Source of the DNA: Cannabis sativa | Taxonomy: Eukaryota; Streptophyta; Magnoliopsida; Rosales; Cannabaceae | NCBI RefSeq assembly: GCF_029168945.1 | Contig: NC_083603.1 | Span: forward strand, 41,416,396 to 41,480,395 | Reading direction: 5' to 3' | DNA: 64,000 bases | In this document: positions 22,110-34,800 of the stretch, piece by piece | Numbering within the stretch: position 1 is the stretch's first letter | Layout of the letters: the number at the start of each line of letters is the position of its first letter | The notes under the pieces: model-generated | What the model was told of the DNA's origin: nothing | Seen by the model: only the letters and a program-made list of their open reading frames with translations | Databases searched by the model: none | Program-made: the position numbers and the translations under genes

Positions 22110-23822
22110 GGGAAATTTACACCCACTACTGATTTTTCCAATTTTATTACATTTATACTGTTCCACGGCAAAAACAACATTTATACTGTTTTTTTTTTTA
22201 ATTTTTTTTTGGCAGTTGCAAACTTTTTACATAAAATATATATATTATAATCTTAAAAAACGTGTGGGGGGTTTTTCTTTTTTTTTAATTTTCTTTTAAT
22301 TAAAATTATATTATATTTTAAAGGTATAAATGTGTGATGTGATTTGTGTTGTCACTTTAGTGACATATATTTTTTTTATTATTTTTTTAATTGAAATTGA
22401 TGATAAAAATATGTCACCTAAAATATTTCAAACTTATTTCTTTCACTCTAATCTCTCTTCTCCATTATTCTCTCTTACTATTCATCATCTTCTTCATTTT
22501 TTTCACTCTCTACTTCCTCAAGTTCTCTCTATTTCTCTCCATCAACATATAACTTTTTTATTTTTTTTTCATGTTCAGTTCTTCTTCTTCATCTTCTTTT
22601 CTTTTCTTCTTTTTTTTTTTAATTTTTTGAAGTTCTTAGTTACGTTTTTTTTTAAAATATAAGAGTTAGTGTGGTTTTTTTTTGTTCTAATTTTCCAGAT
22701 CTTTCTTGCAAATATAGTGCATTTAGTATTGAGGATGTGCACAACATAGTTAATTTTTGATCATTTTTTTCTTTTATTGTTTTATTTGTTTTAGTATTGT
22801 TTTACTGTTGTTTTTCATGATTTTTATTTTTTTTTCATGTTCAGTTCTTCTTCTTCATCTTCTTTTCTTTTCTTCTTCATTTTTTTTTTTTAACTTTTTG
22901 AAGTTCTTAGTTACGTTTTTTTTTAAAATATAAGAGTTAGTGTGGGTTTTTTTTTGTTCTAATTTTCTAGAACTTTCTTGCAAATATAGTGCATTTAGTA
23001 TTGGGGATGTGCACAACATAGTTAATTTTTTATCATTTTTTTCTTTTATTGTTTTATTTGTTTTAGTATTGTTTTACTGTTGTTTTTCATGATTTATTTA
23101 TTTGATGCCGATTTCACTGCCCTTGCTCCATCTCGCTGGAATTAATAGGTATTTTCTGGGTGTTCTCGTGTTGTTGTGATGGTTATGTCTGTGAGTGTGG
23201 AAGATGGAGGCTATAAATACATTTCTTCTTCGTTCTCTTTGGCTATTTTTGTGGTTTTTTTCTTTTGGTTCTCCTATAAATATATTTGACGAGCTCACTC
23301 ACAAGAGAGTTTTGAGGTGTGTGTTTCTTTTATATTTTTCTAAGTAGTTATATTTGCTTCATTTGTTTTTGTGTTGTTTCAGTGTTGTTTTAGTAGTTTT
23401 TTTTTATAATTTTCTAGGTATAGACTTGCAAATATAGTTGATTTTGCATCTGGTGTTGAGGTTGTGCAGCAGATTGTTTGTTTTTTTTTAATCATTTTTT
23501 TCTTTTGTTTTGTTTGATTGTTTTAGTGTTGTTTTACTGTTGTTTTGCCATGATTATTTATTGACGTCGATTTTACTGCTTTTGTTTATTCTTGCCGGAT
23601 TTAATGGTTTTTTCTTGGTGATTTCCGTCTCCGGCGTCTCCCCACACACGAACAAGGTTGTTTCCCGTGTGTTTTACTGTTCACAGTAGAAATGAAATGA
23701 TGTTGGGCTTGGGCAGTACAAAAGTAATGAAATTGGACTGGGGCAGTATAAATGTTGTTTTTGCCGTGTCCCAGTATAAATGTAAAGTTTTGGTCCAAAA
23801 GCAGTATTTTTGTAAAATTCCC
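22110..23822. mobile_element. Mutator-like non-autonomous element with long TIRs
   Basis: A 1713-bp element. The left end begins GGGAAATTTACAC and the right end is the complement (GTAAAATTCCC). Further inside both arms share CGGCAAAAACAACATTTATA (complement on the right), so the inverted repeats extend about 90 bp. An 8-bp direct repeat TTATAATA flanks it (22102-22109 and 23823-23830); 9 bp would be usual for Mutator, so the class call is provisional. The interior is T-rich with a tandem duplication and has no transposase. Confidence 0.75.
22554..23095. repeat. Two tandem copies of a 266-bp unit
   Basis: Units 22554-22819 and about 22820-23095 are nearly identical direct repeats, each running from TTTCATGTTCAGTTCTTCTT to TTTACTGTTGTTTTTCATGA. 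A third, shorter and more diverged copy lies at about 23390-23560. All lie inside the Mutator-like element. Confidence 0.85.
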
Positions 23823-23830
23823 TTATAATA

Positions 23831-25072
23831 TTACCCTTTAATGATTGTGTTCTTTTAAAAACTAAAATCCTCAATAAAATAAAATGTTAAAAAATTAAAG
23901 GGAAGAAACTTATGAATTTGTACTAATCCATTACATCTGGACCAACAAAATCACTTACACAATATTCCAAGATAGTTGATCTCCATACATAAATAAGAAA
24001 TAGGTGATCCATTTCCAAAGGTTGCACTATTATGGTGTACACTTTTTTTTTACCAATTTAGTGTAAATTTATTACTTTTAATGCAATAATTTTAATGATT
24101 TATTTAACTATTTTTTTTTTGAAAGAATACTAAATTTAACTTGAAATAAAAAATATTTTACTTAAAAAATCTCGCATTTTATGCTATTTAAATGCAATTA
24201 TGACTAATTTATATGTATATTCTCAGCAAATAAGCATAAGTTATTTTAAACTAAATTAAAAAAAAAATAGAATGAAGAAAAAGTTGTATGCAACAATTTA
24301 GTGTAGATTCAAAATCTAACATCATACCAATTTAGTAAATACTTTTTACTGTATTTCTAGAGTAGAACAATGTGAATATTCTATACCAATTTGCTAATTT
24401 GGTAGAATAGTTTACCCTTGAAGATGATCTAAAATGCCTATTTTGGGAAGAGAAAGAAGAATAGATAAATTCTTGCATATTATAAATTAATACAAGGTTG
24501 AATATATTTTTGGTACAGATAGAGTTAGACAAGTACCAAAGTTGTACTTGTCACGTGACATGAACATCTTACAATAGAAAAGTAATCAAACATTGAGTCC
24601 CATAACAAAACATAAGTAAAGAGAAGAGAAGAAAAAAGATACATAATATTAATGAAGCCATAAAAAGTATTGTTAAGTGATACATGAAGATAATTTTATT
24701 TCAATGATCTTGAATCATTGTTAGATGATTTGACAAATTTTTTATCCAAATTTTAAGAGTGTTCCTAATTTATGTTCGTTGGACAACCAATATAGTTATA
24801 TATGAATTAGCGGTACATGCTCTTCAAATTAAATTGATGAACGATTGTTTAATTAGACAATTTTTCTAGTTATCTTTGGGATGGTTAGTTTATTTATTTA
24901 TATTGGAAAAAAAGAATAATTTCATTAAAAAGGCATAAAGCTAAAGAAAAGAGATCAATACAGGAATAAATCAACTAGAGTAAATTGAACAAGAAAAACC
25001 GGCCACCAATAATACCATACTCATTTCAATCATTCCTCATATTTAAGACAGAATTCACTAAGGTGTGTTTAG
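23831..25072. other. AT-rich intergenic sequence
   Basis: No gene or clear repeat border is seen. Short frames are low complexity. Confidence 0.4.
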
Positions 25073-25463
25073 AATTAATTGTGTAATTACTAAGTAGGGT
25101 AATTACTAGGGTAGTAATTATACAGTTTATTAATTACACTATATTTTAAAATGCAAAGTGTATTGGGATATGATGTGATAATTATATATGAATTCCTAAT
25201 ATCTTGTTTGGCAAAATAGTTAGTAATTACATGAAAAATAATATTTTTTAGTAGCTAATGTTTAATATGGAAAGTTTTTAGTAATTACACAGTGTAATTA
25301 CATCCAATTCTCATGTTTTTAATTGGAGAGTGTAATTAAAACCCCTCAATTACTTCTAATTACACAGTTACAGTGTAATTACATGGTCAGACAAACATGC
25401 CAAATTGTGTAATTACTTTCAATTACACACAAATCCAATTACATTGTGGCTTTCCAAACGCAC
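25073..25463. repeat. MITE-like element with GTGTAATTAC repeats
   Basis: The left end GTGTGTTTAGAATTAATTG and the right end (complement GTGCGTTTGGAAAGCCACAA) are imperfect inverted repeats. The interior repeats GTGTAATTAC/GTAATTACAC many times. A related end (GTGTGTTTGGAAAG) occurs at 58562. No target duplication was recognised, so class and borders are uncertain. Confidence 0.5.
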
Positions 25464-25840
25464 ATCAGAGTATATCCCAACCATGGAGAGGGATGATTAG
25501 TTTATTGGTTATAGGTTGTTAAAACATTTTAATTTTATTCAACAATATATTCATTGTTTTAAAAAATAAAAAATTATTGTTGCTAAACAATATGGGTGGC
25601 AAATTTTAATATGTAGGGCCGGATCCATCAGTGCATCAATGAAGACCTCCCTCAAATTGACACCAACATTAATTACCTTTACTGTAGAGACTGTGGTTGC
25701 AACTTGGACTTGTTGAGATGGTAATGCTATGGTGGTCAATATCTAACTCTACTTCATATCTCTATATTATATACATACATATATGATTTTTATTTCTTAA
25801 CCATATAGAAAATCTTTAACTCATATTTAGATGTGATAAG

Positions 25841-28800
25841 ATGATGATCATGTCAGGAGGTTCATCATCATTATTATCAATCTTTACTAGTATTTTCACT
25901 ATTTATGTTGTGTTGTTTGCTATTATCAATGCTTCTCTAACAACAGCTCAGAATAGAATTCATGATCAGTCCACTACAGATCCCTCTGAAGGTCTCCTTC
26001 TCTATCTTAAGTCTCTCTCAATTTTTGTATTTTGTTAATTTTTCTACTTTGTGATTTGTATTATCACAAAATTGACATAAAAAAAGTGTCCTTAATTATG
26101 AAAATAGTACTTTTGTTGCAGTGAGAGCTTTGAACTCTATGTTTGAGCAATGGAAGATAAAGGCAGACACTAAAAAGTGGAACATAAGTGGAGAACCATG
26201 CAGTGGTTCCGCCATAGATGACTCCATCGACATCGAAGACAATGATTCATTGAATCCCTTTATTAAATGCGACTGCACTTTCAACAATGGTTCTCTCTGC
26301 CACATTACTAAACTGTATGTACATCTCTCCATTCTTTGTACCTACTAAGTAAAATTATCTTCACATGTCTTCACTTTTTGTCTACAAAGACCCTCCTACT
26401 GATGGAGGCAAAAGGCATGAATATGAATATGAATATGAAATATGGGCTAGGAGATGTATGATAAGATGTATAGGGTTTTATCTCAGAACCAATTGCTTAG
26501 GAGTAGTGTATGATAAGCCCCAAGTTAGTAGAATAGGATACAAGAGATTAAATGGTGATTGAGAAGAAATTAGAATATAAGAGATTAAGGTGAATTAGAA
26601 GGGTATGCAATGTCTTGGCTAGTCTCTCTTGCATACCTAAAGGCTCTTGCAATTGGTTTTTCTCATATATTCAAATGTCATATACTCGGTCAGAGTAGCT
26701 CATGCATCTTATATATGTTTGTGGTGAAAAACACCCTCAATACTTGGCCAAATCAGTGCCAATTAACAACAAGAACAACAACAACATAACAAGCAAACAA
26801 GATTAATACAAATCAGAAAACTAAAACCAGAAATGAATGAAAAAATTAAGTAAGACTTAGCATTGAATCAATTGAACTTTATTCAAATGTCTAGCACCTT
26901 TACAATCCGATTCATGTACTCAATTTTGAGTCTAAGTGTAAGACACATTACATATCAAACCTCACATGGTAGAAGTCATCTCATAGGATGAGCAATTCTA
27001 CTTTTACAACCCTCCTAAACACTCACAAGATTGGTACAAAAATTAGAGAGAAAGAGAGAGAATTCTAGGTGAGAGGCTCGGATTGGACTAACTGTCAACA
27101 GCAGCCTTGGTGCCTTTCTTTTTTATAGGCATTGGTTATGAATTAAGTAGATAGGTATGCTTAGGTGTCAAGATTGTATAACTAACTTAACTAACCAGTG
27201 TCAAAGATAAGATAGTATGATGATGTGGCAATAGCTTAGTTGAGACAAATCATACAACAATGTTATTATATTCCAACACATTAGACTCGCTAACAACGCC
27301 CCGCCTAATTGCCCCAATCATTTTCTTTTAAATAAGGTATGTGGTTAATGCTCCATTAATAACTTTGATTTGTGATTTAATTTTGGTTATATAATCACAA
27401 TGCAGGAAAGTTTATCAAATGGATGCTGTTGGTCCGATTCCAGAAGAGCTGTGGACTCTGACCTTTCTCTCCTATCTGTATGTGTTTATTGGACCTCTCA
27501 TGGTTATCATAACACCTCTTCCCAAATTTAAGTTATTGTCACTTTGTTAGTATATTTAGTTTAATCTCTCTATTGTAGGAATTTGGGCTACAATTTCTTG
27601 ACAGGTTCTGTTTCCCCATCAATTGGAACCCTCATTAACATGAAATACTTGTAAGCATTCCTAAAACTTAAGCTGTGAATAAACAAGATTTAGTATAATT
27701 ATGTTAAAAATATTTCTCATCTTTTCTCACTTTTCTTGGGGATATTACACTAGATCTTTAGCTGGAAATGCACTGTCAGGAGAGTTACCAAAAGAATTGG
27801 GATTACTTACTCAGCTACTAAGTTTGTAAGTTATAGGCATCTTTATGAAGTTTCCATTGATAGTTAATTATGGTAATATTGAACTTAATTATTCCAAATA
27901 ATTTTGTGTGTAGGCTCTTTTCAGAGAACAATTTCTCTGGTACACTGCCGCCGGAACTAGGGAATTTAAAAAAATTACAATATTTGTAAGTTGGTAACAT
28001 GAATTTCATTGAGTTTTTTCTATTCAAACTTAATGGTTGTGATTGCAGTTGTACATTGGTCCCATCATGATTTGTTTTTTGGTTTTCATTATTTTTAATT
28101 TGATAGGATTATTGCGAGTTCTGGAGTTAGTGGGAAGATTCCTTCAACATTTGCAAATCTCCAAAGCATGCAAATATTGTAAACTATTTCTTCAACCTCA
28201 TGATCATAGGGATATTGTTATATGAGAAGAAAGAAGTAAGAAAATATAAGTTTCTTTGTCTAATTGGCATCTTTAACTTGTAGGTGGGCTCAAGATAATG
28301 AACTCATAGGCAAGATACCTGATTTCATAGGAAGTTGGTCAAATCTTACTAACTTGTAAGACAAGTTGAACATATATCTATACATTTATAACATTGCAAC
28401 ATCTATATTTTGTATAGGGTAAGTCTATAGGACACCCTTTTAAAGGGATGTTTCAATGCATTTTCTGTTTCGGCATGTAGTAGAGTTTTTTAGTCTAATT
28501 TTTATTATGATTGTGTAAGTTGTAGTTGTTTAGAACTATCTGTAAATTTTCAAAAAATTTCGAATAATTAACAATGCTAAAAATAACTACAATAGTACAT
28601 ACACAATCATGTAAAAAAGTTAAATTGAAAAGCTCTCTTAAATACCGAAACAAATTGGAGGTGTACCGAAGCACTCCTCCTTTAAGGAGTGTACTGCAGA
28701 TTTTCCCTTTTCTATGTTATCATTGTTAATAATTAACTACTTGTTTATATTAATGCAGGGCATTTCAAGGAAATTCTTTACAAGGACCTATCCCATCAAC

Positions 28801-31800
28801 TTTTGCAAATCTAACTTCTTTAACAGAATTGTGAGTAACATGCTCAATAAATAGAAGTCTATTTACAAATATTTAAGCTAAGTTAATAATCTTAAGCTAT
28901 ATAAACACATGTAGGCGATTGAGTGAAATATCTAATGCAAGTTCAACTCTTGCATTTGTCACCAATATGAAGTCTCTATCATTCTTGTAAGTAACAAGTT
29001 TTCAACACATAATCATATAGCCTAGACATAATCTTTTGGACTGTAATCAAATAATAACTCATAATAAAACTTGCAGAGAACTGAGGAATAGCGAAATCAT
29101 TGGCTCAATTCCATCGAATATTAACAAATTCACAAAGTTGACACATTTGTAAGCTCATTAAGGTACTCAAAAAACTACCCAACTTTGCACTATCTTCTAA
29201 CTATGAAATTGCACTTTTTTATTTATAGGGATTTGAGCTTCAACAAGTTAAATGGACAGATCCCAGACTCTCTTTTCAACATGAGTTCACTTTCTGCTTT
29301 GTAATAATATATTATTATCTCACTTTAATTGCATGATCATATCATAATAGCTACTATTATATAGTAAATATTAAAGCAAGTAATTCTGTTTAATTAACCA
29401 GGTTTCTTGGAAACAATAGCCTAAATGGTACATTGCCTCAGCAGAAGATCAGTGCATCACTTCTCATTGTGTAAGTTAATAGAAAAAGGTCCAATTGTAA
29501 CTTTTTGCTCAAGGCTCACAATTGGCTTTGGTCTGCCTGATGTTAATAACTATGAAATTAATGCTATATATATTATATATTATGATTGCAGAGATCTATC
29601 ATACAATAATTTAGTGGGAAACATTCCTTCTTGGATCAACAATCAACAAAATTTACAACTGTATGTCTTTAAAAATATATGGTTCAGTTTCATTCTTAAA
29701 ATGACAAACTTTTGTATTATGTTTTTCAATATTTCATGCATTTTCTACAGAAAAGTAAAGACAAGCTTATATGAATATAAGACACTATTACTAATTTTAT
29801 ACTTCACTCTTTTGATACAGTAACTTGGTTGGCAACAATTTTAATATAGATAATTCAAGCAACAGGTATTATTTTTTTTTCTAGAAGCATTGAGTGCAAG
29901 ATACTAATCAAAGTTATCTCTGCATTATTTACATCTAATTTATTCTTGGTTTTTCTAGTACTCTTCTGTTAGGATTGAATTGCCTTCAAAGAAATTTTCC
30001 ATGTAACCGAGACCGTCCCCTCTGTAAGTAGAGTTTGAACAATTTGTTTATTTTATTTATTTTGATTAAATTAAGCTAGACCACTTTACAAATTGCTATT
30101 TAATATCCTTAACTTTCATTCATTATTGTACTATTACATAATGGATTGCAAAAATTATGAATACTTGGTACTTTGTGATAAAGACTGAGGTGGGTTTTGG
30201 TTTAGTGTAATGGAATGAGAATGGTAATGGTATAATAGTAGTAATGGAATGGAATGAAAATAATGTATTCATAAATATTCCCTATGTTAAATTTTTATAC
30301 TAAAAGAAGAGAAAAGGTGTAATGAGGCCTATATTGTAAAGACATTAAGATGTTTTCAAAACAAAACCAGACAATGGAATTGTAAAGATGATTCTATTAG
30401 AATTAGGAGTACATCAAACCAAACATGAAGTTAGCTTTTCTTCTGCAGATTCTAACTTTGGGATTAACTGTGGTGGTGAACAAATTTCCTCTTCAAATGG
30501 TATTGTGTATGAGAAAGATGATGAGGCTCTTGGTCCAGCTACTCATTTTGTGACCAGCTCCAAAAGATGGGCAGTAAGCAATGTTGGACTCTTCTCATGG
30601 ACTGATGTCAATCCTAATTCTTATAGCTATACAAGTACTTCATCATCCAAAGTTACTAGTACTTTAGACTCAGGATTATTCCAGACTGTAAGGCTTTCTT
30701 CTTCATCATTGAGATACTATGGTCTGGGGCTTGAGAATGGTAACTACACTGTCAAACTCCACTTTGCAGAAACTGCTTTCGAAAATTCTCGCACCTGGAA
30801 AAGTCTTGGCAGACGTATATTTGATATTTATATCCAAGTAATGAGGGTCTAAGATTTCTTTTTTAATTTTCTTTTCAACTTAAACTAATGTATTTCTTTC
30901 TTTTTTGTCAACCTTTTCAGGACTAATTGTAGTGCAAATTTATGACAGGGAAACCGTGTAATACAAAATTTTGATATCAGAAAAGAGGCAGGTGGAATAT
31001 CTTTCAGGGCAGTCCAGAAGGAATTTAAGGCTCGGGTTTCGCAAAACTACCTTGAGATCCATCTTTTATGGGCTGGAAAAGGAACTTGTTGCATACCAAA
31101 CTATGGTACTTATGGACCCTCCATTTCAGCCATCAGTGTTATACCAGGTAACAACATGATCTGATAATTTATTTATAGAAGCAAATGCAGGTGGTTTGAT
31201 ACTTATAAGTGATATTTATCTAACAAATTTAGGAGAAAACACAAAGAGATGAAAATGTACTATTTTATTGCATTTTGCAAATTCAGAAGAACATTACTCT
31301 TTTACAATTTTTCACAATAAACAACACTATAAAATCAAAAACCCTTTTTTGTGATTACAACAATCTAATTCATCATCCCTCCAAAGTTTTCAAGTATTAA
31401 TGTTAATTTAACTTTATACATATTATTGTTTCAAAGGTTATAAATCTAGCACTAATATTATTTTTCTTTTATATAAAGTTCGTTGCATGAGATTCATATC
31501 ATATTCTCTCATGTGGGATTGGTTTCCCCGTGTGTGGGATACCATAGATGTTGGTTAAAATCCACTTACAACCAGTCCCTTTACAATATATATCCACATC
31601 AGCAAAAGAAAATAAAATACAAGTAAACAAAAACAGTCCTAGGGTGGCTTCGCCTCTAGTGGATCAAATCTTAGCAGTTAGTTACAACTGAAAGTGTAAC
31701 TAACTCCTAAGATCTTGATCAACCGACTATACTACTCTATATAAGAACAGAATCAAAGCAAATAACCTAAGATCTAACATACAGAAAACCAGATCAGGAA

Positions 31801-34800
31801 AAATATAGAGAGAGAGGAAAGAGAAAACATGACTATCAAAGATGGACAAATGAAAATATGCAAAGGATCTATGACTATCATCAAAGGAGTTAAGAAAGAA
31901 GGTCTATACTACATGATTGGGGAACCTATAGCTAGAAGCAACAATACTGTTGGACAGAACAACATTTTACAAAGTCCTGAAGATGCTAAGGCTATACTAT
32001 GGCACAACAGACTTGGACACTTAGCAGAAAAAGGCCTACAAATTGTAAATGAACAACAACTACTGGGCAAAGATAAAATCAGCAAAGTGGAATTCTGTGA
32101 GCATTGCATACTTGGAAAACATCATAGGTTGAAGTTCAAAACAGGGACACATAAATCTAAAGGTATATTGGATTATATACATTCAGATTTATGGGGCCCT
32201 GAAAAGACAGCAACACATGGAGGTAATACCTATTTTCTATCTATAGTTGATGATTTTTCTAGAAAAGTATGGATTTTCTTACTGAAAAATAAAAATGATG
32301 CTTTTCAAAGGTTTAAACATTGGAAAACACTTGTTGAAAATCTCACTAACAGAAAGGTTAAAAACCTAAGGACAGACAATGGTCTGGAATTTTGCAACAA
32401 TGAATTTGACATGTTTTGCAGAGAAACAGGTATCCAAAGGCACAGAACAGTTAGGCTAACACCACAACAAAATGGTGTTGCAGAGAGAATGAATAGAACC
32501 ATTCTGAACAAAGCCAGATGTATGTTAATACAATCTGGTTTGTCCCATGGTTTTTGGGGAGAAGCAGTTATGACATCTGCTTATTTAATAAACAGATGTC
32601 CCTCAAGTGTTATTGAATTCAAAACACCTGAGGAAAGGTGGTCTGGTAAACCACCAGATCTTTCAAACCTAAGAGTTTTTGGTTGTAGTGCATTTGTGCA
32701 CCAAAGTATTGGTAAGCTAGAACCTAGAGCTATTAAAGGGGTGTTTCTAGGCTATCCTGAAGGAGTTAAGGGTTACAGAATTTGGCTAAGAGACAAAGGT
32801 GGATTCAAAACTATAATTAGCAGAGATGTTATTTTTAAAGAAAATGAATTTCCTTGTCTGCTTAAAACTAACCCTGCAGGTACAGTAGACACTAACCATG
32901 CAGGTACAATACAGTTTGACCCTACCCTATGGAAATTAGATGACCAAGAAGAACCTGATATAAATCAGGTGGAACCAGCTGGAAGTGAACCTGATCAGGA
33001 TCAGGTGGAACAGACAGAAAACTCCAACAGAGAAGGAACTGAAGGAGAAGAGCAACAGGGAGATGAAACTGAAGTTGTCCAACCCACTGAAGCTCTAGAT
33101 GACTACCAATTGACCAGAGACAGAGAAAAGAGGACACCTAAACCTAATCCTAAGTACAGTTTCAATATCTGGAATGAAGACATAGCCTATGCCTTCATGA
33201 CTGCTATGAAATCTCTAAGTACAGAACCTCAAACCTATGAAGAAGCTATGACAGGGCCTAATGCTAAGAAATGGTTTAAAGCTATGGATTCAGAAATGGT
33301 CTCTTTAAAGAAAAACAAGACCTGGATAATGGTTCTAAGGCCTAAAGGGAAAAGAATAATAGCCTGCAAGTGGGTTTACAAGCATAAAGAAGGGATACTT
33401 GAAGGTGAACCTATAAGATTTAAGGCTAGGTTAGTAGCCAAAGGTTTTACACAGAAAGAGGGAGTTGACTACAATGAGATATTCTCACCAGTAGCCAAAT
33501 ATAAGACCATAAGGATAATGCTATCTATAGCTAATCAATTTGACATGGAAATTGATCAAATGGATGTCACTACAGCTTTTCTACATGGAGACCTAGAAGA
33601 AGAGATCTATATGGAACAGCCTAAAGGTTTTGAGATTAAAGGGAAGGAAAATATGGTCTCAGTTGGTTAAGTCCTTGTATGGACTCAAACAAGCTCCCAG
33701 ACAGTGGAACAGAAAGTTTGATGCTTTTATGTTAAAGCATGAATTCAACAGAAGCTACCATGACACATGTTTGTACTACAAGGGAGACTCTATAAAAGAT
33801 GTCATCTACTTGCTACTTTATGTAGATGACATGCTTATTATAAGTCAAGAAAGGACTAGGGTTGATATGGTTAAAGCTCTACTTAAGACAGAATTTGAAA
33901 TGAAGGATCTTGGAAATGCTACCAAGATCCTTGGGATTTCTATACTAAGGGACAGAGATAAAGGAAAACTAGTGCTTAGACAGGAAGATTACATTGAGAA
34001 AATCATAGATAAATTCTCAATGAGGGATGCTAAGGTTGTTAAGCAACCTATTACTAGCCAGTATACACTCTCTAAGGAACAATGCCCTAAGACAGAGAAG
34101 GAAATTGAATCTATGAAGGATGTACCCTATTCTAATGCTGTAGGGTCTGTAATGTACTTAATGGTAAGTACTAGACCTGATTTGGGATTTGCTATGAGTG
34201 TACTTAGCAAATACATGGCTAATCCAGGAAAAGTTCACTGGTTAGCCATGAAATGGGTGTTCAGGTATCTACTTGGGACAACTAAGGTTGGATTGACCTA
34301 CAATAGACAGAAAGCTAACACTATAATTGAAGGCTACAGTGACTCAGACTATGCAGGGGACAGGGATAATAGAAGATCTACATCTGCCTATTTCTTTCTA
34401 ATTGGAGGTAACTGTGTAAGTTGGAAAGTTCAGCTTCAACCTGTTGTGGCACTATCAACTACAGAAGCTGAGTATGTGGCCACAACTGAAGCTATAAAGG
34501 AAGCTATATGGCTAAAAGGACTAATGAAAGAGCTTAATCTACTTAAAGGAGTACCTACTGTGTACTCAGACAGTCAAAGCTGTATATTTTTATGTAAAAA
34601 CCCTATGTTCCATGACAGAACAAAACACATAGAAATCAAGTATCACTTCATCAGGGACAAAGTGACACAAGGTGAGATAGACATAGAGAAGGTGCCTACT
34701 GAGGATAACCCAGCAGACATGGGAACTAAGATTGTGACTCTTAACAAGTTCATACATTGTATGAACTTGTTAAGAATCGACAAAGGAGACTAAAAGTAGG

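Noticed and set aside
22330..22662. 110-codon frame rich in Phe, Leu and Ser
   Set aside because: Low-complexity T-rich translation inside the Mutator-like element; the same sequence is tandemly repeated in the next 300 bp.
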